Position numbers and translations under genes: made by a program. This document shows, in pieces, positions 32,495 to 43,383 of a stretch of 64,000 nucleotides of DNA. Position 1 is the first letter of the stretch, and the number at the start of each line of letters is the position of its first letter. Origin of the DNA: Zanthoxylum bungeanum (taxonomy: Eukaryota; Streptophyta; Magnoliopsida; Sapindales; Rutaceae); contig SKCR01036114.1 in assembly GCA_019454045.1 (NCBI GenBank), forward strand, positions 1 through 64,000. Direction: 5' to 3'. The notes below the pieces were generated by a model. That model ran no database searches, had not been told where the DNA came from, and saw only the letters and a program-made list of their open reading frames with translations.

Positions 32495-34667
32495 ACTATT
32501 GAATTAACGATGTATGGGTACAGTCTAACTGTTACAAGAAAAATAATAAAATATTAGTCCAACTAATAAATATAATTGACAAAATAATTTGAAAGCGTGT
32601 AAAGCCAAGTATTTGAACGAAATTGCAAATTCAATACTGGCCTCCCACTATTTTTCGGCGAGCCTCTAACCTTCTGTTGAGTACTTGGGAAACCTAGTTT
32701 CCTAGTGGGCTAGGATCTCGTTAAATAACATGCAACCTTGACTTTGGCCAACAAGCTGCATGATATTTAACTAGGTAGATCTCTAAGATCAATTAGATCT
32801 CATCCAATTCCTAGATCCGGTAGGTGGACCTCCAAGTCCGAAACATATATACAATATATATGCCAATATATCCAATATATTTTACTGACCTTTTCCTCTG
32901 AATCAATTAAGCCTTGGCTTTGGCACAACAAGCTTAATGATTCCAGTTAAGCGGGACCTATTGACTTTGAAAAGCTTCGTAATCGATGTCGATGAACAAG
33001 AAGTGATCTTGACTTTGGCCAACAAATCACAACTTGGACAAGACATACGATATGGAACAAAGCCTTCATGATTCAAACACATCCGCGATGGATAAAGGTC
33101 TTGACTTTGGCCAACAAACCAGTGCCAATCTTGGATCTTGAGAATGAATTATTCAATGGAAGGAAAACGCTTATTATTTGTTGAGGGTTTTTCGCGTAAA
33201 TTGGCAACCAATTTATTATCTTTGATTAGGTCTCATCATACACCCTTAAGCATGCATTCTAAAAACATAATAAGGCGCGGTAAATAAATTAATAATGATA
33301 TGCGGATGGATATCTCACAAATTGTTCCTAGAACAAATCACTCCATTTCCTCTCCCCGACTAGCATTATTCTAACTTCTACCCAATTACATAATACAATT
33401 AAAGAAACCTCATTAACATTGAGGGGAATTAGGTGAGAAGAGAATTACAAAGAATCGAGAGATAAATGCTAGACACGCAGGTCCAATTTAATAAATTCTA
33501 AATTTACAACAATTTCCAAAATTGCCCGTTCCCTTCTAATATCCATCCGATATACATTATTCATACAACACATCCATGTATTCACACAAAGCATGTTATT
33601 CAATCAATCTAATCCAATTAATTAATCTTTGAATAAAGTGATCATCCAATGTTCAAACAACGATTTGATTTACGCGAGTCCAACTCGTTTTAGAATAAGT
33701 ACTCAAAGTACAAATTCTTGAATTATATCGAACTACAATTTAAATCTAATTTAATTTGTACTCAATACTAAATCTATATTTAATTCCAAATTAAATAATT
33801 ACACTTTTAATGCGCCGTTACGAATTAGATTCTAAATCTAATCTTAATGGGTCTCAAAGTCCAATTAACATCCAATGTCCATTTAATTAAAGTCCAGCTT
33901 TCAATTAATTTCTTAAGGCATGGGCTTTGGTCAATATGGGTCAAACCCAAATACCAAGGCCCAAGTAAGGAATCACCCTATTTGCCAAGAAATCAATTTT
34001 GGCCCATTAGGCCCAATTAAATGTTTAAAGGCCCATTTGTTATATTTGGACATAATGGAATGGTTTAGGCCCAATTTGGATCCAATCCAATTGTCCTAAA
34101 CCAACTTGGCACAACCAAGCCCATTAGGCCCAAATACAACATTTTTAGCCCAATTCCAAATTAAGCCCAATTAATTAAATTCTAATTTTCCAAATTTCAA
34201 AATTTAATTAATTAAAGTGTATTGCACTAATTAATTTTCTAAATTAATATTTCCAAAATACTAATTTAATCAATTAGTCATGCATTAATATTTTCAACAC
34301 ATGTCCAACATTATTGAAACAAAATCAATTCATTTCCATGCTTCTATGGTCACAGCAATTAGGGATTTTTTCCATTAATTTTGATTTCAATCCAATAAAA
34401 TCACAAACTAATATATCCATGTATTTTATATACATCCAATGATTTAAAAAACAAAAAATCACCATGACCTAGGGTGCTCCAAGATTCGGCCAACATAAGG
34501 TATTTGGGGAAAATTAATCCAATTAATTTTTCATCAAATTGATCATGCATAACTCTAAGTTATCAACATACAAGCATACTCAAACAAATAATTTGATTAA
34601 AACATGCTCAAATAAAAAATACCCAAATTTTATGTTAAAAACCCTAATCAAATTTCATGCTCAAATA
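32495..34667 (-). other. Long non-coding leader of C1
   Basis: About 2.2 kb between the primer site and the gag ATG without a convincing frame. It contains three copies of CTTGACTTTGGCCAACAA (plus-strand reading; about 32735, 33007, 33098) plus a variant at about 32911, all within 400 bases. Near 33955-34165 there are about six GGCCCA and four further GCCCA motifs (TGGGCC on the coding strand). Confidence 0.7.
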
Positions 34668-34680
34668 GGCTCTGATACCA
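34668..34680 (-). other. Primer-binding site, initiator tRNA-Met (C1)
   Basis: TGGTATCAGAGCC on the minus strand, one base inside the 5' LTR edge. Standard for copia elements. Confidence 0.9.
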
Positions 34681-34681
34681 T

Positions 34682-36606
34682 TGTTGGGTTTCTAAGGTCA
34701 TCCCAAGATCAATTTAAGCATAAAATCATGTGAATACAAGAAGAAGTATAGCGGAAATATACTTACAACGATCAGATGTAGGAGTGTGTAGAACAAAAAA
34801 ATTTCTTTGAGAAGTTCCTCCAAGCTCCTCTTTGAATGATGAATCCAAGCTCCAAGCTTTGAGATTTGAGATTCCAAGCTCTTGGGAATGGTTTCCCTAT
34901 CACCTTATATGATTCTTGTGGTGTGCTAGCACTTAGAAAATTTGCAACAATTCTTCCTTCTCTTCTTGATGAATTCGGCCAAGCCAAAATAGGGAGAGAG
35001 TTTGGTGGTTTGGCGTGTGAAAAGAGAGAGCAAGATGGAGTGATTTTGTTGACTTGTTTATTTGATATTCAAAAATCAAATGATATACCAAAATCTAATA
35101 ATTGGTAAAACTCCATCACCTTATCTACTTGAGTGTAAAACAAGTTTCCATCAATTCCTACACTAACTTTTATCACCATAAAGGTAAATGATTGACTAGT
35201 GATGTGACTTGATGTGACTTGTGGGCCCCACTTGAATTCAAAATCCGAGTGGGCCCGCAAACACTCCCGGGCTCGGGTTCGTTAATTCTTAATTAACGAA
35301 TTTCCCGTTGCGACGTAATTAAATCAAATTTAATTAAATAATTATGCCTAGCAAAATTACTATTCACGTCGCTTGTGAATTAATTCTAAATTAATTCGTT
35401 CGCCCGAATTAAAATCCAATTTTAATTCTGTTATGAAATCTAATTTCATTTAATATATCGAATATATTATTTTTTTGGTGAATTCCAAATTAATAGTTCT
35501 CTCTCTCTTCAAATAGTATTTTATCCCAGATAAAATCTCTCCGCAATTAATCCTAGATTAATTATGTTCGAATCATACGTCATCGGTGAATCTTCGGGAA
35601 GCGACCCATGAGATCCCCGGATATGTTGGCAGTAAATTCGGTCGTCGGACTATCCAAACACGTGTGTACCTCGTACCACATTTTTACCGATTTACGGGAC
35701 ATGGTTGGCTTCTAGCAAAGTACCGTGCCTACACAATTCTCCAAAAATTTTCTTAAAGGAATATTTAATTTTTGTCAGGCGTAGTATAAGTAGTATTGCG
35801 TATTACGATCCAGTATCGGATGTCATATGTAAGGCCTGTGGCTGGAATAGTGTCTGCCCCGTATGAAGCATATATCGGATCACAAGCAACTAGTCTCTTT
35901 AATCGGATAATCATGACCTTGTCATATTATCTCGATGGTTGCAACACATTAGAGTACCAGTTGTGTATCCCTGCGTGATCATCATCTCCATATGACTGAA
36001 GTGATACTTCCGTCTTGACATCACACCCAATACACTACGATTCTCAATAAACCAAAAAGAGGCGTACACAGAACCTGTTAAAGTCCCGGACGACCAAAAC
36101 CAAAATGTATTAATTGTCGCAAGTACTAGCGATGCAAGTCTCAGGTTAAGACTAAATACACCTACCCTGATTCGGATTCCCATAGACACATAGTCATACT
36201 ACCAATGTGATTCCGAGGGGTCTATCCAGAGCGAAGCTGTTTCCGTACCATCAGTAAACACAACCTCCTATCACACTTGCATAAGTATCCAATACTTAAA
36301 TATATGAGAACTATGCTGTTACGCTTCCATAACACGCACAAGTGCAATACTAGTCTATTCTGAATTATCGATGTCCTGTCTCGATAATTCTACGACTAGG
36401 GATATTTAATGATTAAACCTTTGTGGATTGATATTGTCTCATATCTAATAATCCTGAACTAATCATAAGGACTTTTATCATTTATATATTAAAGTAATAA
36501 AATTACAAAATGATAAAATGCAATTTCCATGGTCACATAGTTAATTTGTACAAAAACCACAATGTCTTTTACAAATAGTGACGCTATGGGTCATAATTGT
36601 CCAACA
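34682..36606 (-). repeat. C1 5' LTR
   Basis: Begins TGTTGGACAATT at 36606 and ends ACCCAACA at 34682 in element orientation. Canonical TG...CA ends with the 6-bp inverted repeat TGTTGG/CCAACA. GTAGT at 36607-36611 is the TSD on this side. Confidence 0.92.
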
Positions 36607-36611
36607 GTAGT

Positions 36612-37857
36612 CTTGTGAGGGCTTACAATGACGATACCCACAAACGTCAATCTAATGCACACAAAAGCAAAAAGACAAGACAAAAGAGAATAAACAAGTT
36701 AGTGACTAAACAAATGAAACTTCTTATCCAAGGTAGTAGTTGTTTTCTTTCTTTCTAAATTACCAAATAAGTAAATTCTCCGATTATTTTTACAATTATT
36801 CATATACACAACCAACAAGGTATTAATCAAATCATTGTCCCCACAATATTCGTAAGTGTAGTTGAAAAGAGAGTAATATTTTTGTCCTAAAGTTAAATCA
36901 AAATTCACACCTTTATTTTTTTGGCAATGTATTTTTTTTTGTTTTATTTATATACAATATCTTCCATCCATGTAGCGAGTTTTGGGTCAGTGACTACCAA
37001 GCCAGTTGGCTTTAGGGCACTAGGTGTTAAGACACCCTTACAGACTTAATTACTCGGATTTCAGATATCTTTTTTTTTCATAACATCTTTGATCCATGTA
37101 GCGAGCTTTGGGCCAGTGACTCCCAAACCAGTTGGTTTTAGGGCACTAGGTGTTAAGACACCCCTACAGACTTAATTACTCGGATATCATATGTGTGTTT
37201 TTTTTATAACTTCTTTAATCCATGTAGCGAGCTTTGGGCCAGTGACTCCTTAACCAGTTGGCTTTAGGGCACTAGGTGTTAAAACACCCCTACGGACTTA
37301 ATTACTCGGATCTCATATGTTTGTTTTCATTGTTTTTTTAGATGCTTCCTCCAATTAAACTAGAGAACTGAATATTACAAACTTTTCACTTACAACTCAT
37401 GGTCGTATGTTACCATGCATGTTGATAATACCTGTCAACTGAGCATATGAAGATCCAATTTAGTCAGTATTATGGAGAATTCACAAATTAAATAATTCAA
37501 AAGGAAATAAACAAGAATTAACTTGTTACGAAATAGGTTGAGATATGTCTCAGGAGTGGAAATTCCTTACACAACTATCTCAAACACTAATTTCCATCTG
37601 ATTAGTCAAATTAAAAACACAAAAAATATAATATTTTTTTATATATTTTTTATTTTTATATTTGTTTTTTGAATTTTTGAAAAATTTTGACTAAAAATCA
37701 AATAAAAACAACACAATAAAAAATAAATACAAGATACTAGTCAACTATTCCCCACCCCCAAATCTAATTGAGACATTGTCCCCAATGTCTTAAAAAAAAG
37801 AAGAAGAGTTTAGAAGACAGTACATGGTTAACTGAAATTCTACATCTAGAAAGAAAA
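36612..37857 (-). other. G3 3' non-coding region downstream of LOG
   Basis: Runs between the LOG stop and the C1 insertion. It holds three 126-base tandem units (listed separately), T-rich stretches, and the GACATTGTCC motif just after LOG that is common downstream of coding sequence in Athila-type elements. The 69-codon frame at 36699-36908 is not conserved in G4. Confidence 0.7.
36968..37310 (-). repeat. Three 126-bp tandem units after LOG (G3)
   Basis: Units begin CCATGTAGCGAG at 36968, 37094 and 37220. Each includes a small hairpin GGTGTT-aag-ACACC and ends TAATTACTCGGA. G4 has two such units at 62360-62575. They lie in the same place relative to LOG and the polypurine tract. Confidence 0.9.
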
Positions 37858-38481
37858 TTAAAGGTTAAGATCCAGATTTATCCGACGCTTCTTACCACGA
37901 TCATTATCAGACCAGTTAATCTTGGAAAGTATAAGGTCAATTTGTGGTTCAAAGGCTAAAAGTTGGTCAATTAAATCATAGGCAGTTATGGCAGTGAATC
38001 CATTACTCCGGGCATCATCAAGAAACACACAAAGAAAATCATAAAATTCATCAGCATTAAACTGTCCATTCGGTTTCTGGTGTATGTTCAAGTTCGCCCA
38101 AGATAGTACTGTAAAAATTTCCTCTATTGTACCCAAGCCACCTGGAAAAGCAATAAAAGCATCAGCACGGTTAATCATTTCAACCAGTCGTTCAGACATA
38201 TCTGGTACGATAAGTTCCTCTATGTTTGATGGTCCTATAAGATTCGCCTCTGCCAAAGGTTTTGGGATGATTCCCAAAACTTGAATACCTCCTTCCTGTA
38301 CGGCCCTTAAAACATACCCCATTAGTCCAAGATTGCCACCACCATATACTAGGTGCATATTAATTTCAGCTACGACTCGACCCAATTCCTGTGCTGCCGC
38401 TACGAATTCTAGTTTAGCACCAGCACTAGTACCGCAAAACACACAAATGTTTACAACTCGTCTTCTTGAAGTTGCTTCCAT
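37858..38481 (-). CDS. LOG-family cytokinin riboside 5'-monophosphate phosphoribohydrolase, intact copy L3
   Basis: LOG enzymes release free cytokinin base from its nucleotide in one step. This 207-codon intronless frame has the Rossmann-like LOG fold signatures: VCVFCGTS-like start (11-19), VYGGGNLGLMG (45-55), DMSERLVEM (94-102), ADAFIAFPGGLGTIEE (106-121) and WANLNIHQKP. Known LOGs have MHxRK where this has MSERL, so one usual conserved Lys is Leu. Relative to L4, ten residues (VSKPLKELLF) are missing after GF at 161-162, an in-frame 30-base loss. The C-terminus GKKRRINLDLNL is basic then LxLxL. It lies in Athila G3 between orfX and the 3' LTR. Family membership is secure; activity is unknown. 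Confidence 0.88.
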   Translation of the reverse strand: MEATSRRRVVNICVFCGTSAGAKLEFVAAAQELGRVVAEINMHLVYGGGNLGLMGYVLRAVQEGGIQVLGIIPKPLAEANLIGPSNIEELIVPDMSERLVEMINRADAFIAFPGGLGTIEEIFTVLSWANLNIHQKPNGQFNADEFYDFLCVFLDDARSNGFTAITAYDLIDQLLAFEPQIDLILSKINWSDNDRGKKRRINLDLNL

Positions 38482-38750
38482 TTTTGTTTTTTATGTATTT
38501 TTTTATCAAGTTTGGATGCCTTCAAGTGTGCAATGATGAGTTGAATTTATAGAACCTGAAAAATGGTGAGTAATAATAGCACTAGTACCTGCCAAATGAT
38601 AATTATTAGCTAAACGGAAAAATATATAGTGAAAGTCTGGATCCTGCCGGAGAAAATAAAAGAAAATAACAAAACAAATCACAATTATTAGATAAATACA
38701 AAGAGATAATAATATTTATAAGAAGTAATGGCTTGAATGACGTCTATACG
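38482..38750 (-). other. orfX-LOG spacer of G3
   Basis: On the minus strand it contains TTTTCTCCGGCAG near 38640 and a second acceptor-like CATTTTTCAG|G ending at 38556, 75 bases before the LOG ATG. The donor present in G1 and G4 (GTAAAT) is ATAAAT here. Confidence 0.4.
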
Positions 38751-39291
38751 TCAGAGACAAGCTTCCCATCAAATTTTCTTATAAATTGGCAAATAGGGTC
38801 TTTTAGAGTCAGATTCCCGAGACTTAAATGTTATTTTTCTTTTTGGAATTGTGCATGTAACATGCGAATTGCGTGATACACATATCCACTGGAATGCGTC
38901 TCAAGAGTCAATGATATGTCATCCAATAACTTCTTACTCATGCCATCCCTAATGAATTTATTTTATCTTCACGGTTATCAGACATCATTCCTAAAGAACG
39001 ACAACGAGAATTACATGTCATGCGTGCACATTTATAACAAACACCTAGTCTTTTAGCTCTTCTTTTCTTAGTATAGGTGCTTCTTCCTAAACCAGACATA
39101 TATGAAATAAAAGAGTCAGAGGACTCACCTGCCAATCAGACCCGTGCTTCAATAATCCAACGAATGTCATTAGGAATACCTTTGATCATCAGAAGTCTCA
39201 TTCGTTCCAAGCGAGCTTTGTAGACTTTCATCAGAGAGTTTTGAGAGAGAGAAGGAAATTACTTGTGAAGATTTGCGAGAATATATTCCAT
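38751..39291 (-). pseudogene. orfX, frameshifted copy (G3)
   Basis: Aligns with the intact G1 copy from the ATG at 39291 (MEYILANLHK-like) to a TGA at 38751 after WEACL. The middle reads GLGRSTYTKKRRAKRLGVCYKCARMTC, so the basic patch and Cys cluster are preserved. Stops and small shifts near the N-terminus (about 39255), at 39137 (TGA for Arg) and near 38945 break it. A TTTTTGTAG|G acceptor-like site lies 19 bases upstream of the ATG. Confidence 0.8.
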
Positions 39292-39504
39292 CCTGAAATG
39301 TGACTTTACCTACAAAAATTAAACAGACAATAAAATAAAACACACCAAATCTGAATATATACATAATTTGCATGGGTTGCCTCCCTGCTAGCGTTAAGTT
39401 TAATGTCTTCAGCTAGACATGATTGCCCGAACATTAAGCTGGATCTGAAAGTGTGACACTTTTTTTTGTCACTCAAATGATTCTCCCCAGTAGTGCTTGA
39501 CACC

Positions 39505-40675
39505 CTAGCTGTTAACTTTGACTGTATCGTTGGTATTTGGATCAAGTAACTCAACAGCTCCATATGGTAAAACCAGAGTAATCATAAATGGACCCGACCA
39601 CCTTGATTTCAGCTTTCCAGGGAAAAGTTTCAACCTTGAATTGTATAACAACACCTGCTGTCTTGGTTCCAGTTGTCTATGCACTATTTTTCGATCATGC
39701 CACTTCTTGGTCTTTTTTTTGTATATTCTGGCATTCTCATAAGCCTGTAGGCGATATTCCTTTAATTCGTTGAGTTGGGGAAGCCGTTTTTCTCCTGCTG
39801 TTTGTGGATCAAAATTTAACTTCTTCAGTGCACAATACGCTTTGTGTTCAAGCTCCACTAGTAGATGGCATGCTTTACCAAACACCATTCGATATGGGGA
39901 CATACCAATGGGTGTTTTGTATGCTGTCCAGGTAGGCCCATAATGCATCATCTAGTTTTGTAGACCAGTCTCTCCTTGTTGATCCAACGGTTTTTTCCAA
40001 GATTCTTTTGATCTCCCTATTTGAAATTTCAACCTGTCCATTTGATTGTGGATGGTAGGTAGTGGCAACTTTATGAGTAACTCTGTATTTGGATATAAGT
40101 GCATCGAAGTATCTGTTGTAGAAATGTGTGCCACCATCACTGATAATTACCCGAGGTGTTCCGAAGCGAGTGAAATTATTCTTTTTAATGAATTGTATCA
40201 CAACTTTTGAATCATTTGATGGCAGTGCTATTGCTTCAACCCATTTGGAGACGTAGTCTATTGTAACTAGTATGTACATGTTTCCGAATGATGGAACAAA
40301 GGGTCCCATAAAATCAATCCCTCATACATCAAATATCTCCACTTCTAGAATATTTTGCAGAGGTCATTCATTTCTCCTCGATATATTTCCCATTCTCCGG
40401 TACCTGTCACATTGAAGAGCAAATAAGTAAGCATCTTTAAACAGAGTGGGCCAGAACAAACCTGATTGTAGGACTTTGGCTGCAGTTTTATTTCCGCTGA
40501 AGTGTCCGTCGTATGGTGATGAATAACAGTGCTGCAAGACACTATGGACCTCCTCATGTGGAACACAACGCCTCAGTAATTGATCAGAACAGCGTTTGAA
40601 CAAGTAACGGCTCATCCCAGACATAGTGCTTGACTTCTTTGAAGAACTTCTTCGTTGCTGACGTGTCCATTCCAA
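39505..40675 (-). pseudogene. Gypsy integrase (G3), near-complete but shifted
   Basis: Three overlapping frames. 40364-40675 holds the zinc-binding domain (PHEEVHSVLQHCYSSPYDGH, then LQCDRYRRMG). 39875-40309 holds the catalytic core with D (TIDYVSKW), D (ISDGGTHF) and E (GQVEISNRE), spaced D-35-E. 39505-39951 holds the C-terminal domain ([21 protein letters not shown]). All three catalytic acids are present. A stop at about 40310 and a shift near 39900 separate the parts. Confidence 0.88.
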
Positions 40676-40739
40676 CGGCCATTTTCCTGATACTATGTAG
40701 TTTACATAGTCATCATACCAAGGGACATTTTGTTGTTTC

Positions 40740-42220
40740 TTACAGTAGAAGCACCCAACGGATCAATCTGGGTTTGGCATCTTTCTTCACGATCAGATAT
40801 TTATTTGCTGAATGATCTGTGTAGACCACCACTTTGGGACCCAACAAATATGAGCGAAATTTATCAAAAGCAAACACAACTACGAGTAACTCATTTTTAG
40901 TGGTTGTGTAGTTGAGTTGTGCTTCATTCAGAGTTCTGCTGGAGTAGTAAATGGTATGGAAAAATTTTTCTTTGCGTTGTCCCAAAACTGCACCTATAGC
41001 AAAGTCACTAGCATCATACATCACCTCAAATGGAAGGGTCCAGTCTGGTGCTACTATGATGGGGGCAGAGACCGGCTTCTGTTTTAAGATCTCGAAAGCT
41101 TTATGGCATTCTCTGGTGAATTTGAAAGGCACATCTTTCTCCAGAAGATTGCACAGAGGTTTAGCAATCTTGGAGAAGTCTTTGATAAATCTCCTCTAAA
41201 AGCCTGCATGTCCGAGAAAACTCTGAATCCCTTTGACGGATGACGGTGGAGGTAGTTTTTCAATTGTCTCGATCTTTACTTTGTCTACTTCGATTCCCTT
41301 TTGTGAGATCCAATGTCCCAGGACAATGGCTTCTTGCACCATGAAGTGGCATTTCTCCCAGTTGAGTACGAGGTTGGTGTCTTCACATCTTTGTAACATA
41401 TTTTCCAGATTTTAAAAACAGTGGTCGAACGAGTCTCCAAACACAGAAAAATCATCCATGAAACCTCCATACTTTATTCCAGTATGGCATCCTACGAAAA
41501 GCAAAAGTAGCATACGGACATGTAAAAGTGGTTTTCTCATGATCTTATGGGACGATGGCAATCTGATTATACCCCGAGTATCCGTCCAGAAAATAATAGA
41601 ACTCATGTCCTGCCAATCTGTCTAGCATCCGATCAATGAATGATAGCGGGAAATGATATTTCCTTGTTGCTTTGTTCAGCTTCCTGTAGTCCATGCATAC
41701 TCTATATCCATCTACCATTCTTATTGGAATCAGCTCGTTCTTTTCATTTGTGACTACAATAATTCCTCTTTTCTTTGGCACAGATTGCATAGGACTCACC
41801 CACATGCTGTCAGAGATGGGATAAATGATGCCGACATCCAACCATTTGATAATTTCTTTCTTCACGACCTCCTTCATGATTGGATTTAGTCTCCATTGAT
41901 GCTCCACTGTGGCTTTGTATTCGTCGTTCATCAGAATTTTATGCATGCAAAATGATGGACTAATGCCTCGAATGTCTACTATAGTTCAACCAATGGCTTT
42001 CTTGTGTTCTCGTAACACTCTCAGCAATGTTAGTGATGAAGAAATAATCACAGGTAAATCAGAAGATTTTCCTAAGAATGCATACCTGAGATGGCTCAGA
42101 AGTAGCTTTAGTTCTAGCTGTGGTGGTTCTTCAATCGAGGGTCTGATTCGTTCCTTTTTCGGTAGTTTCAAACTTTCCACTTGTGGTGTCGATTTGAAGC
42201 GAAAGGGTCTGTCAAGATAG
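40740..42220 (-). pseudogene. Gypsy reverse transcriptase and RNase H (G3)
   Basis: 41545-41946 reads the RT fingers and palm (WVSPMQSVPKKRG, VCMDYRKLNKATRKYHFPL, FYYFLDGYSGYNQI). FMDDFSVFG, with the catalytic Asp pair at 41451-41456, follows in another frame. 41196-41399 continues the thumb. 40740-41132 is RNase H ([18 protein letters not shown]). 41986-42180 is the upstream linker. Frameshifts and stops separate the parts, but no domain is missing. Confidence 0.88.
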
Positions 42221-42470
42221 TTGATACATTCCAGAATTTCATCATCTAGCTCGCTGTCAGTTATTTTGGTGATGCAAGCTTCAAGTTTATCCGTGGAAAG
42301 TTACATTGCATCAGTATCCTGGATGATACTATCTACAACATCAATTCTGAAACATTCCTCATCCTTTTCATAACTCGGGAATTTCATGGCTTTTAAAACA
42401 TTGAATGTAACTTATTAGTCCTGCACTTTCATGGTTAATTCTCTTTTTTGTACATCAATAACAGTTTGAC

Positions 42471-43313
42471 CTATAGCCAAGAATGGTCTCCCGAGGATGA
42501 TAGGTACATCTTTGTCTTCTTCCATGTCAAGGATAATGAAATCTGCAGGGAAAATGAATTTGTCGACTTTAACCAATCATTTTCCACTAAACCTCTCGGA
42601 AATGTGAGCGATCTGTCAGCAAGCTGCAGAGTAACTGAGGTGGGCATTGTTTCTCCAATTTGTAATTTCCTGTAAATAGACAAATGCATCAAGTTAATAC
42701 TGGTACCTAAATCACATAAAGCCTTACCGAAGTAATGTTCGCCTATGGTGCAAGGGATGGTGAAACTGCCTGGATCTTTCAACTTTAGGGGAAGCTTCCT
42801 CTGAATGATGGCGCTGCATTCTTCTATCAATGCTACTGTTTCGTAATCTCCTAATCTTCGCTTTCGTGACAAAATGTCTTTCATCAATTTGACATAACTG
42901 GGCATTTGTTCCAACGCTTCTGCAAATGGAATGTTGATATGCAGTTTTTTGAAAATCACCAGGAATCGAGCAAACTGCTTGTCCAGTTTAGTTTTCTGGA
43001 GACGCTGTGGAAAAGTTGGAGGTGGAGTGAATTTTTCTTGATCATTTGCTTTTGCTTCTTTTTCCTCCATCTGTGGATCTTCTTTGCTGCTTTCTTTTGG
43101 AACTTCCTCAATAGTTTCCTTGACTCCAACATCTTTGTTGATTTCAGTACCGCTTTTCAAGGTAATGGCTTGAAATTGCTCTTTCCCTCTGTTCCTTGGA
43201 TTTGGTTCTGTGTTGCTATGAAGATTTCCTTGCGGTCTGTAACTGTGAGCATTGGCCAGTTCTCTAATTTGATTTTCCAGTGCCTTTATAGAAGAAAATT
43301 GGCTTTGAAACAT
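42471..43313 (-). pseudogene. Gag C-terminus and aspartic protease (G3)
   Basis: A 280-codon open frame: a Gag tail with coiled-coil-like SSIKALENQIRELA at 7-20, a linker, then protease with the active-site DLGTS at 201-205 and [20 protein letters not shown]. It loses frame at the [11 protein letters not shown] stretch, so the C-terminal ILGRPFL box is read in another frame. Confidence 0.8.
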
Positions 43314-43383
43314 AACATCTTATGTTGCTTATTGCTTTTTCAACAAGGCAAATACTTCTGTTATTCCTGGTTCTTTTTCATAC

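Larger units (their letters stand above)
26580..36606 (-). mobile_element. Complete Ty1/copia element C1
   Basis: Two LTRs of about 1.93 kb (26580-28505, 34682-36606), tRNA-Met primer site, a 2.2-kb leader, gag-protease-integrase-RT-RNase H in copia order on the minus strand, and a polypurine tract. Flanked by ATAGT and GTAGT, a 5-bp TSD with one difference. The LTRs differ by about 5% over the parts I compared. Pol has several stops, so it is now inactive. Confidence 0.93.

Noticed and set aside
36699..36908. 69-codon frame downstream of LOG in G3
   Set aside because: The homologous G4 stretch (about 62690-62880) is full of stops.
36968..37310. Regular repeats as a CRISPR-like array
   Set aside because: Units are contiguous tandem copies without unique spacers, in a plant retrotransposon.
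37858..38481. LOG as an ordinary host gene caught between transposons
   Set aside because: It is on the element strand between integrase/orfX and the polypurine tract of a TSD-bounded element, and the arrangement recurs in other copies.
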